The notes beneath the pieces are model-generated. The model saw nothing but the letters and a program-made list of their open reading frames with translations, had not been told where the DNA came from and did not search any database. This document shows positions 63,067 through 64,000 of a stretch of DNA of 64,000 nt, piece after piece. Numbering within the stretch: the stretch's first letter is position 1; each line of letters begins with the position of its first letter. The position numbers were made by a program, and so were the translations under genes. Source of the stretch: AP-15 sp963737145 (GTDB taxonomy: Bacteria; Pseudomonadota; Alphaproteobacteria; ATCC43930; CGMCC-115725); contig CAVTRO010000005.1 in the NCBI GenBank assembly GCA_963737145.1, forward strand, positions 248,001 to 312,000, read 5' to 3'.

Positions 63067-63998
63067 CGTGTCGGCTCCGCCGGTTCGGGGTCGGCAAGTT
63101 CCGCCGCACCGATAGCGCGGATGAGTCTCAGCGCGACCAACAGGGCGCCGACGACCAACACCGCTCCCCAAAAGAAAGCCGCATTGCGGCCGAACTCGCC
63201 AAAGAAGAATCCCGCAGCGGCAGGGCCGAGCACTCGCGAAAGGCTGCCGACCGATTGCGACACGCCCAAGACTTCGCCCTGCTCGTCGCGTCCGGCCCGG
63301 CGCGAGATCAGGCTGTTGAGCGAAGGCTGCGTCAGACCCATGCCGAGCGCCAGCGCGCTGATCGCGGGAGCGAGCACCGCCAGGCTGCGCGCAAACGGCA
63401 AAGTGAGGAGCCCGGCGCCGATCAGGGCGAGACCGCAGAACAGCAGGCGCTCCTCGCCGAAGAGCTGAGTTAGCCGCCCGATCAGCCCGCCCTGCAGGAT
63501 TGCGGAGAGCATGCCGACATAGGAGAAGACATAGCCTACCTGACGCGGGCCCCAGCCGAATTGCCCGACGGCCCACAGAGCGAAGGTGCTCTCCATCCCG
63601 GCAAAGGCCAGGATCACGAGAAAGAAGATCACAATCAGGGGCGAGAGCGCAGGGCGGCCCAGCACGCCGAGGATCGCCGCCAAGCGGCTGCGTGACGGAC
63701 CGCCGCCGCGCTGGCCGGCCGGCCGGCTTTCGCGCAACAGCAGGGCGACACCGCTAAGGGCGAGAAAGGATAGGCCGGCGGCGACCCATGCCGGGGTCTC
63801 TACATCGGCGGTCGCCGGATTATTTCCGGCCAGGAGCCCGCCCAAGGCCGGGCCGATGATAAAGCCGAGGCCGAAGGCCGCGCCGATGAGGCCCATCCCT
63901 CTAGCCCGGTCCTCCGGCTTTGTGACGTCGGCGATATAGGCCTGCGCCGCGGCGATGTTGCCGGCGCAGGCGCCGGCGAGCGCACGGGCAGCATACAG
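63063..63998 (-). CDS. MFS transporter (TetA/drug-efflux type), 5' end beyond window
   Basis: At least 311 aa. AAAQAYIADVTKPEDRARGMGLIGAAFGLGFIIGPALGG is the motif region of TetA-like 12-helix antiporters (D-V-T-x-P-x-x-R-A-R). Six or more helices follow, with SLNSLISRRAGRDEQGEVLGVSQS near the end. The frame is open to the window edge. Substrate unknown; likely proton-driven drug or metabolite efflux. Confidence 0.92.
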   Translation of the reverse strand: MYAARALAGACAGNIAAAQAYIADVTKPEDRARGMGLIGAAFGLGFIIGPALGGLLAGNNPATADVETPAWVAAGLSFLALSGVALLLRESRPAGQRGGGPSRSRLAAILGVLGRPALSPLIVIFFLVILAFAGMESTFALWAVGQFGWGPRQVGYVFSYVGMLSAILQGGLIGRLTQLFGEERLLFCGLALIGAGLLTLPFARSLAVLAPAISALALGMGLTQPSLNSLISRRAGRDEQGEVLGVSQSVGSLSRVLGPAAAGFFFGEFGRNAAFFWGAVLVVGALLVALRLIRAIGAAELADPEPAEPTR

Positions 63999-64000
63999 CA

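Overview
The window reads as a high-GC alphaproteobacterial chromosome, most likely Hyphomicrobiales (Rhizobiales; Bradyrhizobiaceae/Xanthobacteraceae-like). The reasons are GC-rich codon use, a RibB fused to a degenerate GTP-cyclohydrolase-like domain, many small lineage-typical proteins (DUF2934, a 60-aa DHC-type helical protein, tiny lipoproteins), an acyl-CoA ligase inside a liv-type ABC operon, and interspersed palindromic repeats. The taxon is inference; no rRNA or tRNA gene was found.

Layout. 1-2.2 kb: end of citrate synthase, then a metal-dependent amidohydrolase. 2.3-5.8 kb: a large HEAT-repeat protein with membrane segments and a NACHT-type NTPase. 6.1-11 kb: acyl-CoA ligase, SDR, APH-like kinase and DUF6285 protein in overlapping order, then ribB. 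11-15.7 kb: amtB-glnK (with a sigma-54-like site), remnants of a kinase and of a second ammonium transporter, and ftsH. 16-20.4 kb: an MlaC-like protein, then an AT-richer accessory islet (RES-domain protein, serine recombinase, coiled-coil membrane protein, pentapeptide-repeat membrane protein). 21-25 kb: two tandem enolase-superfamily paralogues and a cystathionine beta-lyase-type PLP enzyme. 25-31 kb: small proteins, a decayed CocE/NonD hydrolase, an SMP-30 lactonase, EthD, DUF3455 and a probable Tse2-like toxin/antitoxin pair. 31-42 kb: hydantoinase, CobW GTPase and a liv-type ABC transporter operon with an acyl-CoA ligase and an asparaginase-like gene. 42-45 kb: queuosine genes tgt-queF-queG. 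45-56.5 kb: a carboxylate-amine ligase, two hydrolases, tamB-tamA and a YihY/BrkB protein. 56.7-64 kb: small secreted proteins, a tamA remnant, rpmB, meaB, a response regulator, an ATM1-type ABC exporter and an MFS transporter cut by the window end.

A striking feature is the number of single-base frameshifts (about twenty) in otherwise well-conserved genes, including tgt, queG, amtB, livK, livF and the ABC exporter. Many lie in short homopolymers, and each is healed by adding or removing one base. This pattern fits uncorrected sequencing or assembly indels better than biology, so these genes are annotated as single CDSs with the break noted. True decay is seen separately in the second amt, the kinase, the CocE hydrolase and the tamA remnant.

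The best candidates for undescribed biology are the membrane-anchored HEAT-NACHT protein, the recombinase/RES/pentapeptide islet, and the small Tse2-like toxin with its helical partner.
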